The notes beneath the pieces are model-generated. The model was not told the origin of the DNA and did no database searches. It was given only the letters and a program-made list of their open reading frames with translations. The translations under genes and the position numbers were made by a program. Positions 25,301 through 38,573 of a DNA stretch of 64,000 bases are shown here, one piece after another. Source of the DNA: Sanderia malayensis (Eukaryota; Cnidaria; Scyphozoa; Semaeostomeae; Pelagiidae); NCBI GenBank assembly GCA_013076295.1, contig RQOL01000824.1, positions 2,046,001 to 2,110,000 of the forward strand. The letters run 5' to 3'. Numbering within the stretch: position 1 is the stretch's first letter; each line of letters starts with the position of its first letter.

Positions 25301-28300
25301 TGTGTGTTTGTGACAGAAAAGGAGAACTGGCTATTTTCTCTCCAATAACTCAACCAAGAGTCGCTGTTTTAAAGCAAAGTATATGCTTGCTAAGTAATGT
25401 GCACTTTGCCATTTACGATCCCTTTATTTTACAAAGGTTCCTAATGTCATCGGGGCTTCAAAGCACCCGTTCCGTGCCTTCTAAAACGCCCGGCCCAAAT
25501 CGTAAAAATATCTGTACCATTATCCACGCAATACATATATTCCGTTTACGAATCTTTGAAAACAATTAGGAAATTCCCTTTCAATGCATTTCATATTATA
25601 CGCATATCTGAAAAAGTAATAATTCCCAATATGCCGTCTTCCCAGTGCTTTAATTGCAGAAACTAATTGATATCTACAAGTGATTAGTTATTTCCTTCTA
25701 ATAACAATATTTATAAGTCGTGTACTGTGAAACATAGCATGAAACTACGACCGCGTGAGACATGTTACATCGGGATAGCTGTTGTTTTTCCTAGCTCCTG
25801 TGGTTGACATTTAGCTGGACATTTAAGATGTTGTCGTATGGATAAACATTGGTCGCTTGCGCTGCCCTACACGAGATTTTTGTTTTCATCTTCGTGGCTT
25901 GGACCTTTTATATTGGTCATGAGTGACTCAGACATCGTTAGACAAGTATGTGGGCTCTGGGGATGGACTGAGAGCCATTTCAAAGTCTAAAGATGTCTGG
26001 AAATTGTTGTAGAAGTAACCCATGTAGATTAAAAAGCCGTAAATATGGTTCAGAAGGCTATGGACTGAAGTGGAGAGCATTAAATTAGGGAGAAAGGTCA
26101 TTAAAGGGAGTCAGATAGTTACGCAAAGTTGTGAGAGTTATGAAAAATGTTCTAAAGCCCATAGACCAATCCTGGCAGAGTTTTCATTCATATATTTCAT
26201 GATGTGATATAGTTTGTTCAGAGGTTGAAGGAGTTTTGGAAAGAGATAGCGAGTAAGAGAGGGGCCAAAGAGTTTCGAATAGGGTAAAATTTTTACTATA
26301 GCTGTAGGATATATAAATAGTTGCAATAAAGCCAATACATTGGTTAAACTTTAGTTATTAATGATCTAACAACGGAACATGGTATGTTATGCAAAACTTT
26401 TTCATCAGTTTCAATTTTTCTTCAGAAAATATTGCATTAGTGCAATTTTAAGAGTTTCTTTTGGAAAATTTATGGAACTGCATTTTAACGCCCAGAATTT
26501 CAAGGATCGGAAAAGGCAATATCTTTTCGTATTTTGAAAATTTCTGAATGTTTTTCCGTGATTCAACTTGGAAGTTTAGCCTCGACCTTCCTGAATATTT
26601 GCTGAGGACAGGAAAAGAATTCATTGCATGATTATTTGAATTTATTAACCAACGCCAATTAATCATTTGTGCAACACAATTCGATTCCGATAATTAAAAT
26701 CTTCACAAACATATCGAGACAGACAGAGACTGCTATGGAATCACGAAATTACGAATTAATAACCCGTCATATATAATACAATAAACTAAGCATTTGTCCC
26801 TTTATGTGCTTTACTATACTTCAATTTACCCCTAATAAACTCCTGGTATAATAACTACGAATTGTTATTCCCGGCTATATCATTGCTGGCTATATCAGAA
26901 TTCAATTAAGTGAGTAAAATGTCTTACCGTTAATGCAACCTGGTTTTCTGTATGCAACTCGAGCTTGCTGTGGTTGAACTGTTCTGCGTTTAAACGTCGA
27001 ACTAAAGTTGATTCCTCTGCTCTGCTATGTTATCAAATACCCAATGCAATCACCAGATATATTGTACCCTGGGAGTCTTCAGCAATATAGTTCTACGTCA
27101 CGCAGAATGAGTGTACAATGCATTGACATAAGAAGCCTTGCCCTGTTTTATCCTGTGTTCTCCTTTTAATCAATTAACCATGTCTTTATATTACGCTACA
27201 CACCTCATGTATTTGTGATTATGATCGAGCTAGCTAATCCGACCAATCAACAAGCACGTAGGTGACGTATCAATCAGCCCCAGACCTCTTTTGTTGTTCT
27301 TGCCAATTAGGCTAAATAAGGGGATACACACTGTTGTCAATGCCCAATTCCGGTAATACATACAGCGATCGTTAGGTAGCTGTTCTGTTCGATATTCAGT
27401 TGATTTTCTCAGTGTTAAGTAAAACGGTTTGCGACAGCAGATTATTATTCCAAAACGAGTGAAGTTTTTATTTTTTGTCATAAGTATTAAGTGCAGGCAT
27501 GTTTTGGCATTATTGGCATAAGATATTTTTTGCTTTGATTTGATTCCAAACAAGACACCCAAAACCGGTCAGTTAATTACTATTTATTGCTATTTTTTAA
27601 ATTTAATATGGGAATTCCTTGGCTGTGTGCAATAAGGTGATTAGAGGTGTTTGTTATTATTTTAATATTGCTTCAATTACTGCAACACATAGTTACCAGA
27701 CAACACTGATCACTGTTTTGCAGTTATAGCGTTGATACATTGCAGCAAACTCAAGCTAATAATTGAAGACACTCATTGTTAAGTCCTAAATTACTGTATG
27801 TAATTACTAAAGTCTTGTGTTTGTTGTAACTCTCTAGCATGGAGCCATGTGTATACATGAATTGTTGTTTACTAGTTGGATAGAGAGAAATGGATGTTAG
27901 TACACTAAGCTTTTGTTCAGTGTGATACGGAAAACAGATTCACCAATGGACAAGAACTAATAAGTCATAAATACAGCTATTTCGCGGATCTTTATTATTC
28001 TTCGAGCAGTTAAAATTATCTGTTTTTGTAGTACGTTGTTGGCAGGCTTCCCTCAATTATTTGAAAATCAAAAATATGATTTATCATCAATTTTATGTCT
28101 GATGCTTTTATTTGTCGCAGGATTTCTGTAAAGTTCAAATGAAGATTTATTACGTCTGATGCTCTTTATCTATTTAGTTGGTATTTCATATTGTGATTAA
28201 ATGATGTCTGTTTGGAAGGAAATTAGAAAATTAGACAGCTGGGGAGATTGATAAGGAAATTAGCTTTATTATATACTTTCGCAAATGTAGGTATGAATTG

Positions 28301-29209
28301 GCCTTCTCTTTTGCCACAAAGTTTGTTTGAATAGAAAAAAGTTTGTATTCTGAGATTGCAGTTAGTCTAAAAATTGTCAGCAATATGTAAAGGGAATTTA
28401 AGAGATATCCAGCGATTTTCGATGCAAAAGACCAGGTTTTTGATGATTTATCAAAGTCTAATTTTAGTGGAAATATATGCCTCTTAAATCATTTAATCAT
28501 CAGTCCTTCTGTTTCTCTTGCAAAGTGCCCATGCATGGGCCTAGACTTTCATCCACAAAAGTTGTAACATTTCCTGCAAAGACTCTACACACAGCTCTTT
28601 ATAAAATGGCTTTTAATGCCAATGAAAATAAGACCCGAGTTGATGAGTTTTTATTATACTTGGAAAATATCTGAACAAGCATTTTCGCCTTATTAAAAAT
28701 TTTCGAATTGCAAATATGTTGGTATACCGAGCACTTTTTCCTCAGTTATTTATGAGTTAACCAGACTCCAAAGTTAGATTTTGTCGAAGTCAAGTATATA
28801 CAGATCTCTTATCCAACTCTGAATCTTCTGTAACTCTAATTCTGAGCAACTTTGCTAACTGACAATAATAACAAAAGTGATATGGCAAAACTGAAATGTG
28901 GTTCTTAACATTGACGCTCTACAAGTCCTCGATTTTCTACTGCTCTTAGCTACAACGTGCAAAAACACATCTATACGAGTATATACCTTATGAATCCTCA
29001 CCTTGCTTTCCTAAGTATATTGCTAGTTGCACCGTGGCTTGCTTACTGGATCCTTTTTTGAAGGCGCACTTTAAAACACAAGTAAAGCCGTTCCCTATAG
29101 TTCTCGTGGACGAGCGAAGTTTGTAAGACCTTAAATCGAGATTATCAGCCTAATATATCCTGTCACAACTTATTAACTGTCAGGATAAGTGACTCGGGTT
29201 AACATTGAT

Positions 29210-29237
29210 TGATATACAGTACATGTACTGTATATCA
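29210..29237. repeat. Perfect 28-bp palindrome
   Basis: Half-site TGATATACAGTACA followed directly by its reverse complement, with no spacer. Confidence 0.9.
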
Positions 29238-32200
29238 TATCAACCAACTGTACTGTAGTTGTTTGCTCTATGCAGTGTTATCAGAGCAACAAACTGGCTA
29301 CACACACGGCTGGGCGACTGTCCAATTGCATGCATTAACAAATTTGTCAATTGCGCACAGAAGTACCACACGATAAGCATCTTGAGTAAGTCATTACAGT
29401 TTGGCTGTGGATAGAAAGCTGAAATACTTTGTGTAACTGCTAATTCGATTTACATTGATTTTGAAAAGGATTTTTTAGATTCTCCAAAGCACATATGTTT
29501 ATGTGTCTTGAATAGTTGAATGCGGGGGGGGGGATAAAGTTGTTTTCAGTCATTTTGGGGGGACTATAATTTGGCAACTACGAACACCTAAGTGTTTATA
29601 TTATACCAAGTTGTATGGACTTCATTCAGCAAATCCCTTCTAAAGTTAGGACAATGTTTAAATTACTGAAAGTTCTATAAAGTAAACAGAAACTTTGTTA
29701 CATTTTCTTAAGCAGAATCTTATTAAATATCTCACCAAGGATTCCACTTTCTCATATAACAAACAAAAGCCCAATTTTCGTAGTTATTTCAATTTTCATC
29801 TCGTCAATATCTCACCGATGAAGCAAGACCCATAGACACCATGTGATCATTCAAAGTTACTTAAGACAATATAGTAACAAAGACACCGCTATGAAGTGGA
29901 TCACCACTCCTTACATATTAGAGAGTGCTTCGAGTTCTGATTCATCTCGAAAGCAAGATCAATTGTCCAAATATATTCTGAATTATGCCCTCTGGGGGGC
30001 GCTATTATACCACCCATCGACTGATTAAAATATGGGGTTATTTCCATATATAGGCTAAACAGGAAACACACTGTGGGTACATTAATGGTGATTAATTGTC
30101 AGGTTGAGTTGATATAGGCCATTCTTGCAGTCCTCTGTTTGAGATTCGTGCTTGCTAGAGTTCTCGTTGAGAAATTTTCCGCTCAGTGCATTGGAGTTTA
30201 ATTGAGAATCGTTAGCGAGATGTCCTGCTATTAGTCACTGCTTTAGAAGTAGCATCGTTGTATTGGTTTATTCTACACATCTCTAAGTAGTTCAAATTAC
30301 ATTGCATGTCTGATAATGGAAGACGGAAATTACACAAACATCTTGTGGACACTTTCAGATATTGTGGACACTTTCAGATAGTAATCATTCTGACATTTGA
30401 CGTTTGTTAAGAAAGCAAATCCTTTGTATTGGCCCAAGAATTGCTCTTAATTAATTGTAATCTGCATGTTAATCTTAATCTAAAAATCTCAGCTGCAAAT
30501 ACATGGTTAAACAATACACTTTGCTGCCAATATGTGGGTGTGATATATTTAAAAGTCCGTGAAGAAAATTCTTATGCCAACCATGATTATTATTTTTAAC
30601 GAGTTTTACCATGGTCATTGATTTTTCAGGAATTTTTACGAGTGTTTTTTCTATGCGAGAGGTGCCAAAAGCAAGCAGTATTTTCAGATTATGTTTAATT
30701 GGTAGTAAATATTACTATATAATTAATTGCTTAATTATTTGTATGTTTAAGTAGATATTAATTCCTTTCCCATAATCCATATTTAGCTTTCAATTTAAAA
30801 TATAGGCAGTTTTAGTTTACAGTGGTTTACTGTTTTGAAATTTTCTCTAATCAATACAAAGATAATCGAGGATAAAATTTAACTGTTTTAATTGCCAGTT
30901 TTGTAACTATTTGCTTTCTATGCTCTTAAAGCATTTATAACGGATATAAGAACTATTTCAGCAAGTCAGTCTTTTGAAAATAAAGGAATTCGCTAGGGAT
31001 TCTTGTTGTGGTGTCGAGGGTTCGACTCTTCCGTGCAGTATTTGAACACGATTTTATGGAGCAATACACAAGCCACGAGAACAAATGCGTTGCGAGGGAT
31101 CTTCAGATCCTTTCAGTGAAGCGAAAATCCCTGCAACGATCTTTGATAGCTCTGCCCCCTTAAAAATCCCTTGTATTTTATCAGCAAGCAATGCCCCTGT
31201 CAATGTTGAACGGTGATCGCAGGTTAGCTACAGTGCTTTTGACTAGCGAAAAGCTTAGCATACGGGGGTATATTCAAGGTTTCTTGCTACTCAATATACG
31301 CTTATGGATGGGTAATGGCAATTTTGAAAAACCCTCTAATTATCACAAACACATAAATAGGATACGCAATAAATTCACACCTACCCCTTTTCGTGCGTAA
31401 CGCAATCCTCTGTTCTGTATATTAAGACAACTCTTCAGTATTAGTGAAATCCTCTTTATAGTGGTAACGAGTGTCCGTTTACAATTATACACAACTGATA
31501 GATATTAAATTTGGTGTATGCAGTATTACTCAGCAGACTGCGATAGAAGCGATGATGAGTTAGACTAATATATTTACCTATCTGCTATGCTCTGAAGAAG
31601 TCAGTTGAGTCTTTCTAATGCGATAGCAGTTGTCGCACCATGACTCCACTGGGAGATAGTAAGGTGCGGTGTAGCATAGGATGACGAATCGTTGAGTTCC
31701 CAGTGCTCGGGAATCCGGTTGCCAATGAATACGTGGAATCAGCGGATATGCATGCTTATTGCAACAGTGAATGCACCTGGCTGTGGTAAATAATGGACTG
31801 GGGAAACGGGGATCTAGGGAACAAAAGGATCCTGGTGCTAATAAGATCAGTCGGCAGCGTCTTTGCGAAGGTGTTCTATGGTTATTGTCACTTTATAGAA
31901 GCGAGCCAAATTCATGTCTTCCTTATCTACCGGAGAATTGTTTTTAACTGAAATTAAGATTATTCTTACAGTGGGTTTTCTCTATCTCGACCAATTTTTA
32001 GTCCACAATTATCCCTGTCTCCAACTCTATTCCCCGTTTCTTTGCATGGCATTGCCATTTGATAACTTTGTTCGCTTTATTTCAAACTTTTTCTCGACTA
32101 ACTTCATCGGTCCGTTGTTAGGTTGATGTCGAAAGCACCGACTGAAATCAGATTTTTTTAACCTGAATATGGCAAATTTTACCGCATACACGCGTAAGAG

Positions 32201-33202
32201 AGTCGAAGGCATTAGGCGAGGCTACGAACCTTTCTTGGTCCGCATTTTAGCCTGGGAATCATAAGTAGGATTTTTCGATATCGGAAGCCGAACTAAACGA
32301 AATCTGTTGTTGATGGAGTATAGGATGCTTTGCTCTATGCTGAACTGTTTTTTCCACAACGGCTATGCTGGAACCTCGGGTCATTCTTTAGAATTTCACT
32401 TACTTGATCTCCTCCACAGGCAACCTCCTACGCAGTGATAGCGACGTCAGAGTCAAGTCTCTCTCTCAAATGAGCTACCTTTTAATTTGGAGTCTTGTTA
32501 TAGGTCAACTACTTTCTGCGCATGTAAGCCGCTGCGCATATAACAATGTGCTCTCTAAAACATTGCTTGCCCCTCGTATATAGACATAATTTTTATTCAG
32601 TAATAACGTTTTAGGTGTTGATGATGCACGTTGGTTGTGTATTACTCTTTTTCAGGCAATTGCAAGCCATCAAATGAATACATCATAGCGGTGTGTTTTT
32701 AATGTGACCGCATCACGATTTTCCATAAGAGGTTTGTATACATATTGCATAATACTCTCTGGTTGCCGTGCTTCTTGAACTGGCAGCCCTGTACAGTTCA
32801 ACTTAAACTTTGACACAAATTTTCGTCGTCTAAAGAAAAGCATAAAACACAGTGTATTTAGTAATGGTTGGTGAATCGGTGTCAAATGAAATTTGCAAGC
32901 AGGTCAATCAGACTGCATTGATAACACAGTTAATGTGTTGACCTCTTTACGTTTCCCGGTTTGAGTATGAGTCTCGGTGGGATCTGAGATTTCCCGGTTT
33001 GAGTATCAGTCTCAGTGGGCCACATCTATTCATGAATTGTAGAGGATTTCTCCTGATTTAGTTTCAGTTGGTTTCTACCTGGGTGTTTATCATCAGGAGA
33101 TTCGAGAATTTGAAATGGTGCAGCTTTTTTGTAGCAAAATTACAATGCAGCCTTTCTCTTACTTGATGTCACTATATAATGCCCCACGTACACGTCACTT
33201 TT

Positions 33203-33400
33203 CTTGTCTACTCTCTTACCTTCTCTTGTCTACTCCCTTACCCTCTCGTATCTACTCTCTTACCTTCGCGTATCTACTCTCTTACCTTCACTTATCTACT
33301 CTCTTACCTTCACTTATCTACTCTCTCACCTTCTCTTACCAACTCTCTTACCTTCTCTTACCTACTCTCTTACCTTCTCTTACCTTCTCTCCTACCTGTC
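33203..33400 (+). repeat. 22-bp pyrimidine-rich minisatellite, about nine copies
   Basis: Unit built on CTTATCTACTCTCTTACCTT plus two bases; variants at the GTC/ATC position. Because the unit is 22 bp, all three plus-strand frames stay open, which explains the Leu/Ser/Tyr-rich frames there. Confidence 0.9.
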
Positions 33401-36400
33401 TCGTTAGCTTAATTTGGGCAAGATTGGCATTATTCAGATGATGCTATCAACCTTTTAGACCTGAGTCTTATGTTTGCCTTTGCCTTTGCGATGGGGTCGG
33501 TTTCAAAAAACAATTCCATCCAAAATCTATTTAGGACTGATAAAGTGCTGTCATCTTTAAGGATATGCTTGCTTTATTAACTTTGTTGCAGCAACGAAGA
33601 TTGCTTAGCTGGCGTAGATTCAAGATGATCAAGTTTCTTATATCACGAAATTCGCTAACTGGGTTCTAGGGAGTGGCGTTTTCTTTAGAATCAAGAGTGC
33701 CACCGTAAACCCAAATATCAGCGTTTCCTCTTATCACAACATCAAAAGGATGAAACTGTAAACACAATCATTATATATATAGTTGATGGTTTTTCCTTTA
33801 CGTTGTGTCTGTTTAGGATTTCCATAGGCCTTCGAAAACCATTTGTTTGAGGAGGGAGTCCCGGTGTTTTTGATCCTCCGATAATGATGAGTTTGTCTTC
33901 AGTTTAATGTGGATCAAAAAATTGCATCATCAAGCTGAAAGCGTAATCCCTGCTTCCCTTGCCTCCCATGACGTGTTTAGTCTGATCAAACTCAACGAAA
34001 TTCATGCGCACGCCCCCCTGGTTATTGGCTTGTTTTGCACTGTGTCTGCACGTATCTCCAGGGGGTAAACAGGAGAGTGATGCAAGAATGCACCAAGAGC
34101 AGATGCAATACAATGTGTGCAGTGCGGTGTTTAGTATGCTTGATGCATGCTTAATGAAAATAGATGGTGTATGCATACAGAGTTATAATTCCAAGGTTGT
34201 CTAGAATTTTAATTGAATCGCTTCAAACTCCAGCGCATTAAACTGGCTTCAAACTATAGTTTACTCAACTTCTTCGTTTGAGAAATTACTTTAGCAAAGT
34301 TGAGTCCAGCTGAATAAATTATATTAGAGCGAGTTTATAAGTTCATTGCGAGAACAGTGAAAATGGATTTATCATCTTGAATCTGCCTCGCATTGCTGAG
34401 TACTTTTACTGGCCGGGAGCGTTTAATAGCAAATAAAAGGGCGTTTGGATGAGCGTGCATGATGAATAATGATGAAAAATGCTTGTCTAATGAATTTATC
34501 TGATTGTCCAACCTTTGAAATGCCATAACGAATGCTTGGCACGCATTGTATCCACACTCAAAGTTTTAACAATATCAACCGAACAAGCTTGGAAGATTTG
34601 CGGCAGAAAATACACTGGAGTCTACCATATCAATTTATCACTCATAACATGTGTGCATGGCACAGATTTGGTGGCATAGCGCGCGTAATAGCATCATTAG
34701 CACGATCAGTTGTTCGTTGAAGCTGTGCTGTGTCTCTGTAAAGCTTGTTAAAGTGTTTAGGAAATGCAAGTGGCATGTGATGTTTCTGCGTTTATACACA
34801 GCACATTGGATGGTGGCAGGATGGGAGGAAGTGCGGTCATGCGATTGTAAATGTTATTGCGTTGAACATCATCCTCGCGTGTAAGCTTTGGATTAATCAT
34901 GCATTGCGTAGGGCAGGAAATTCCTGCAAATATTGTATTAACAACGCTGTGATTACGAAGCGGCTTTTCTGCTCTGCTAATCTCTCGCTAACCATGTCAT
35001 TGCAAACTCTCTTCTGTTACTTTGCTTTGCTTTGCGTCTCAACAGTGAATTCTGTAATCTGAGATACCCAATATACATGTAGTCACAGGTACTGCTTCAG
35101 GCTATGCTTTTACGTGTGGACAAGCGGCATTTTGCACTGCCATTGCGGAGCAGCACGGTTTGCTAGTTAGCAGTATGGGAGTGTTCTTAATCATAGTCGG
35201 AATCAAGGAAATTAATGATACTTCTACTTGAGGTATTTCAATGTTGTTCGTCTATTGGTTGTAACAAGTCGTTCACTAGTTTGAATCAAAAAAAGAATTA
35301 CAGTTATAAGATGGGGTTTAATAAGAAGCAATTTCATCGCAGAGGGAATGTTGTGCTGAATACCAATGGCGAGAAGATAACTAGAAATGTGTAGATAACT
35401 TCTCTACACTACATCTAGCAACATCTCTAGTTTGTTTTTCTGTGTGGAACCTGCCAGCATGCTGCTGGTACTTCATGTTAAGACGGTCTTATTTTCTTTG
35501 TCTTCTGATAGCACCGCCTTTACCCACATTAAGGTACCAAATAGCAAGTCTTGATGCAGCGAGTGTTTTTGGACGCAATGTCGCTACGTTACATCAGGAG
35601 GTCTACTCATCGAGCATGAATGTTACTACCTACATAAGAGGTGCTCGGTTGGTTGTGCGTTTGAATACTTCTTCTATCGGGGCATTTTTCATTGATATCC
35701 GTTTTGATATTTTGATATTCCAAATCTTTTGATTAGCAGCTTGACCAATTAAGCCTAACCGTCAGTTTGCAAACACTCAATCATTACCCAGCACGGGCCA
35801 GTCAGAAACAGCTTAACCATCAAACTATCCGACAATTACCTTGTTTGGAATCAGCAATAGACACGTGACCATGTCTTGATTGATATCGGCAAGGAAACAA
35901 GGCTTATTACCGCTGACCTCGGTGCACGACATTGCACTGTGACTTTGGTGTGATATTAAATTGCCAATCTTTTCACAGTTGAGTGTATTTTCCTTCAATT
36001 ATTAATACGACAAGAAGCAAGGGTGCGTCACAAGGCTTTCCGTGATTACAAGTTGCTTGTTTTCATTTGTAGAAATTGAAGACTTTTGAAATTGAACAGT
36101 GTGTTCGAGAACCTGATTACGATACGACGTTGAATAACGTGCTGAGAACTTTAACTAACAGAGCTGCAAATTGATTTATTGACAAGGTAAGTGCTTTAAT
36201 TGTTGTCAGATTCAATCTTTTTTATCTGTAATTTAGTTCTTATAGCTTTTCTTTCACGGTTTTAACACCACTCGAGCTAAACTGTCCCTTGCCTCATCAC
36301 TAAACCAGTTACAAAATTCTTGTTCACCTATTTTATCACGAATGCACCCCACGAGAAAACGTCTTTATTTGGCTACCGTTCAATACCAACCCAGTCAAAA

Positions 36401-38573
36401 TCGACAATTTAACACAATATCAAACGAAACATGTTTATTTATGTATACATCGAAATACAGGGACCATATCACAGCTTTGCTTGTGGCTACATAAATTTAT
36501 AGCATGCCTCTGCTATTAATGCATGGTATTGATTCATTTGGAATTTCTTGTTCAAATATTCTTCCTATGAGAGCAGGATGAGATGGACACACACGTGTAT
36601 GAAATATATAAATAAATACATTTATTTGACTGACAAACAATAATTGTATATATAATGGCACGGCTTGCGATGTCATTTGTATATTTACGAATTCCCCGTA
36701 TGACAGTTTAGTCGTGTTTTGTTAAATTTTTAAATTTTTCTTCATCAAATCACGATGCCTGCGTGGCAATGATTGCTGTTCGGGATAAGTCGATTTCTCG
36801 TTAAAATGCCGCTTCATTCATTGTTGCACAGCACAGATGTCAATTCAATCATTTCATTGCATTATATTTGCTTGATAAATATTGCTCGTTAATTTTCAAT
36901 TACCAATACGGCATGTACGCTCGCTTTGTTGACGCAAGACCAATCAGCCAATGCCAGGAAATTGGCGGCAACATTGATCTGTATATTGGCAGTAAATGTA
37001 TGCATACGGCGTTGCTGATTAATACAATACGTGTGTACTATGCTGCTAAAATACCCACGCAATTAATTCCACTATACCTCATCATCATTATGTAATTGCA
37101 TACAGGCACACCGATGCAACACTGTGTAAATTATCATAGCCAGCCTTGTAGTACAGCAGATATTGCTAATTCTAGATTTCCCATTTGATGTCTTGACTAA
37201 CAAATCAAAGCATTTTCCTTACAATTTTCGGCATTTTTAGCATTAAGCGTCTTTTCAACTGTGTTGCTAATCGTTCTACACAATTGCTCATCGCATTCCG
37301 TAAATGCTAAGACTTTTGTCACTTACAACTGTATTTTACAGCAATGAAACGAACTATAACCGATATTTTTCCAACGCATTTAAGCGCTTTCTTTGATATT
37401 TATTTATCAGAATATTTTGTAAATTTAAATGATATCAATTCTCGCACGTATCATTATCAAAAAGAGAATTTGGATTTTTCTCATACAGTTCAATGTCTGT
37501 TTGTTGTTGCGGTAAAATTGCAATAATAAACCGCCAACTTTAATATGATTAATTGGTATAAATCTTAAACACGTTTGGAAGCAATCAGTTATAACATACA
37601 TATTATAAATCAAACTGAAAATAGTCTATAAAAGTCTGCCTCTGATCGGTGAATAATATATCAAGTGAATAATATATCAAAATTTGATAAATAATAATCT
37701 ATTCTTGTATGATATTGGAGATGTAATGATAGAAATAACGCATAAAGAATTCTACATTTGTTGTTACTCAGAGTTTGACACTATTTATTAAACAGTATAT
37801 TAGGCATTTTAAACACTAAAAAGTACAGAATAACAGTACAGAATAATGTATTTCCTTCAATCTATTTATCACTCTATCGATGTACGAAAACTGATATATT
37901 TTTGACATTTGAAGAAAAGATGAAAAAATATTTTCAGATTTCAAATCAGCGTGCCACGTTTTCTGAAAAATAGGAAATAAAAAACAAATATAGTGGCACT
38001 TTATATTCTAAGCAACGCAAATCTAAATCAACGCAAAGGGCTCTCTGTACCCTGATCTTTTAATCGTCTTTGGTTCTTCTGTATTTTCTTCCCAGATGAA
38101 TGACTTGGATGTTGCACGATATTGCATGCTGTAAAACCAGTGCAGCTCAATAAGTTAAACAAGTATTAAGTTGATTTCACATTGATGCCAATGCAAATAG
38201 CTATTCGTAAATATTCATATTACCTTCTTTGTTCAGTGGATTCTTTGTCAATCTTGTGCTAATACATAGCATCTTTACTGTGCCACCCTTTAGAGTTTCT
38301 CAAACTTTGTCATGCTATTTGACAGGTGAATCTTTCGGTGTAATCTAAGCGAGGCTCTCTTGTATAGCAATCGTAACCGAGGCTCTCTTAATCTCACAAA
38401 CCCTTGGTGTAACGAAGTGGCAATGAGTGGCTCTCTTAAAAGTTCCTCATTTCGGAATCCCACCGAATATAATCACTGGATATAATATTAATCCAGCTAT
38501 GATGATCAATGTCAGGCTCACCGCAGACTTTCAATTTCATTTTCAGGCTCGAAGTTTAGCGAATATTCTGAAG

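Larger units (their letters stand above)
22396..38573. other. 16-kb spacer between the divergent C1QTNF12-like genes
   Basis: No supported coding sequence on either strand; frames are short, overlap randomly and lack splice-linked partners. It holds G-runs at about 24412-24425 and 29523-29533, a perfect 28-bp palindrome at 29210-29237, and a 22-bp minisatellite at 33203-33400. The spacer should contain both genes' promoters, and acceptor-like sites just upstream of each first coding exon suggest non-coding 5' exons here. Confidence 0.5.

Noticed and set aside
33115..33441. Leu/Ser/Tyr-rich plus-strand frames of 67-108 codons
   Set aside because: They are products of the 22-bp minisatellite, which keeps all three frames open.
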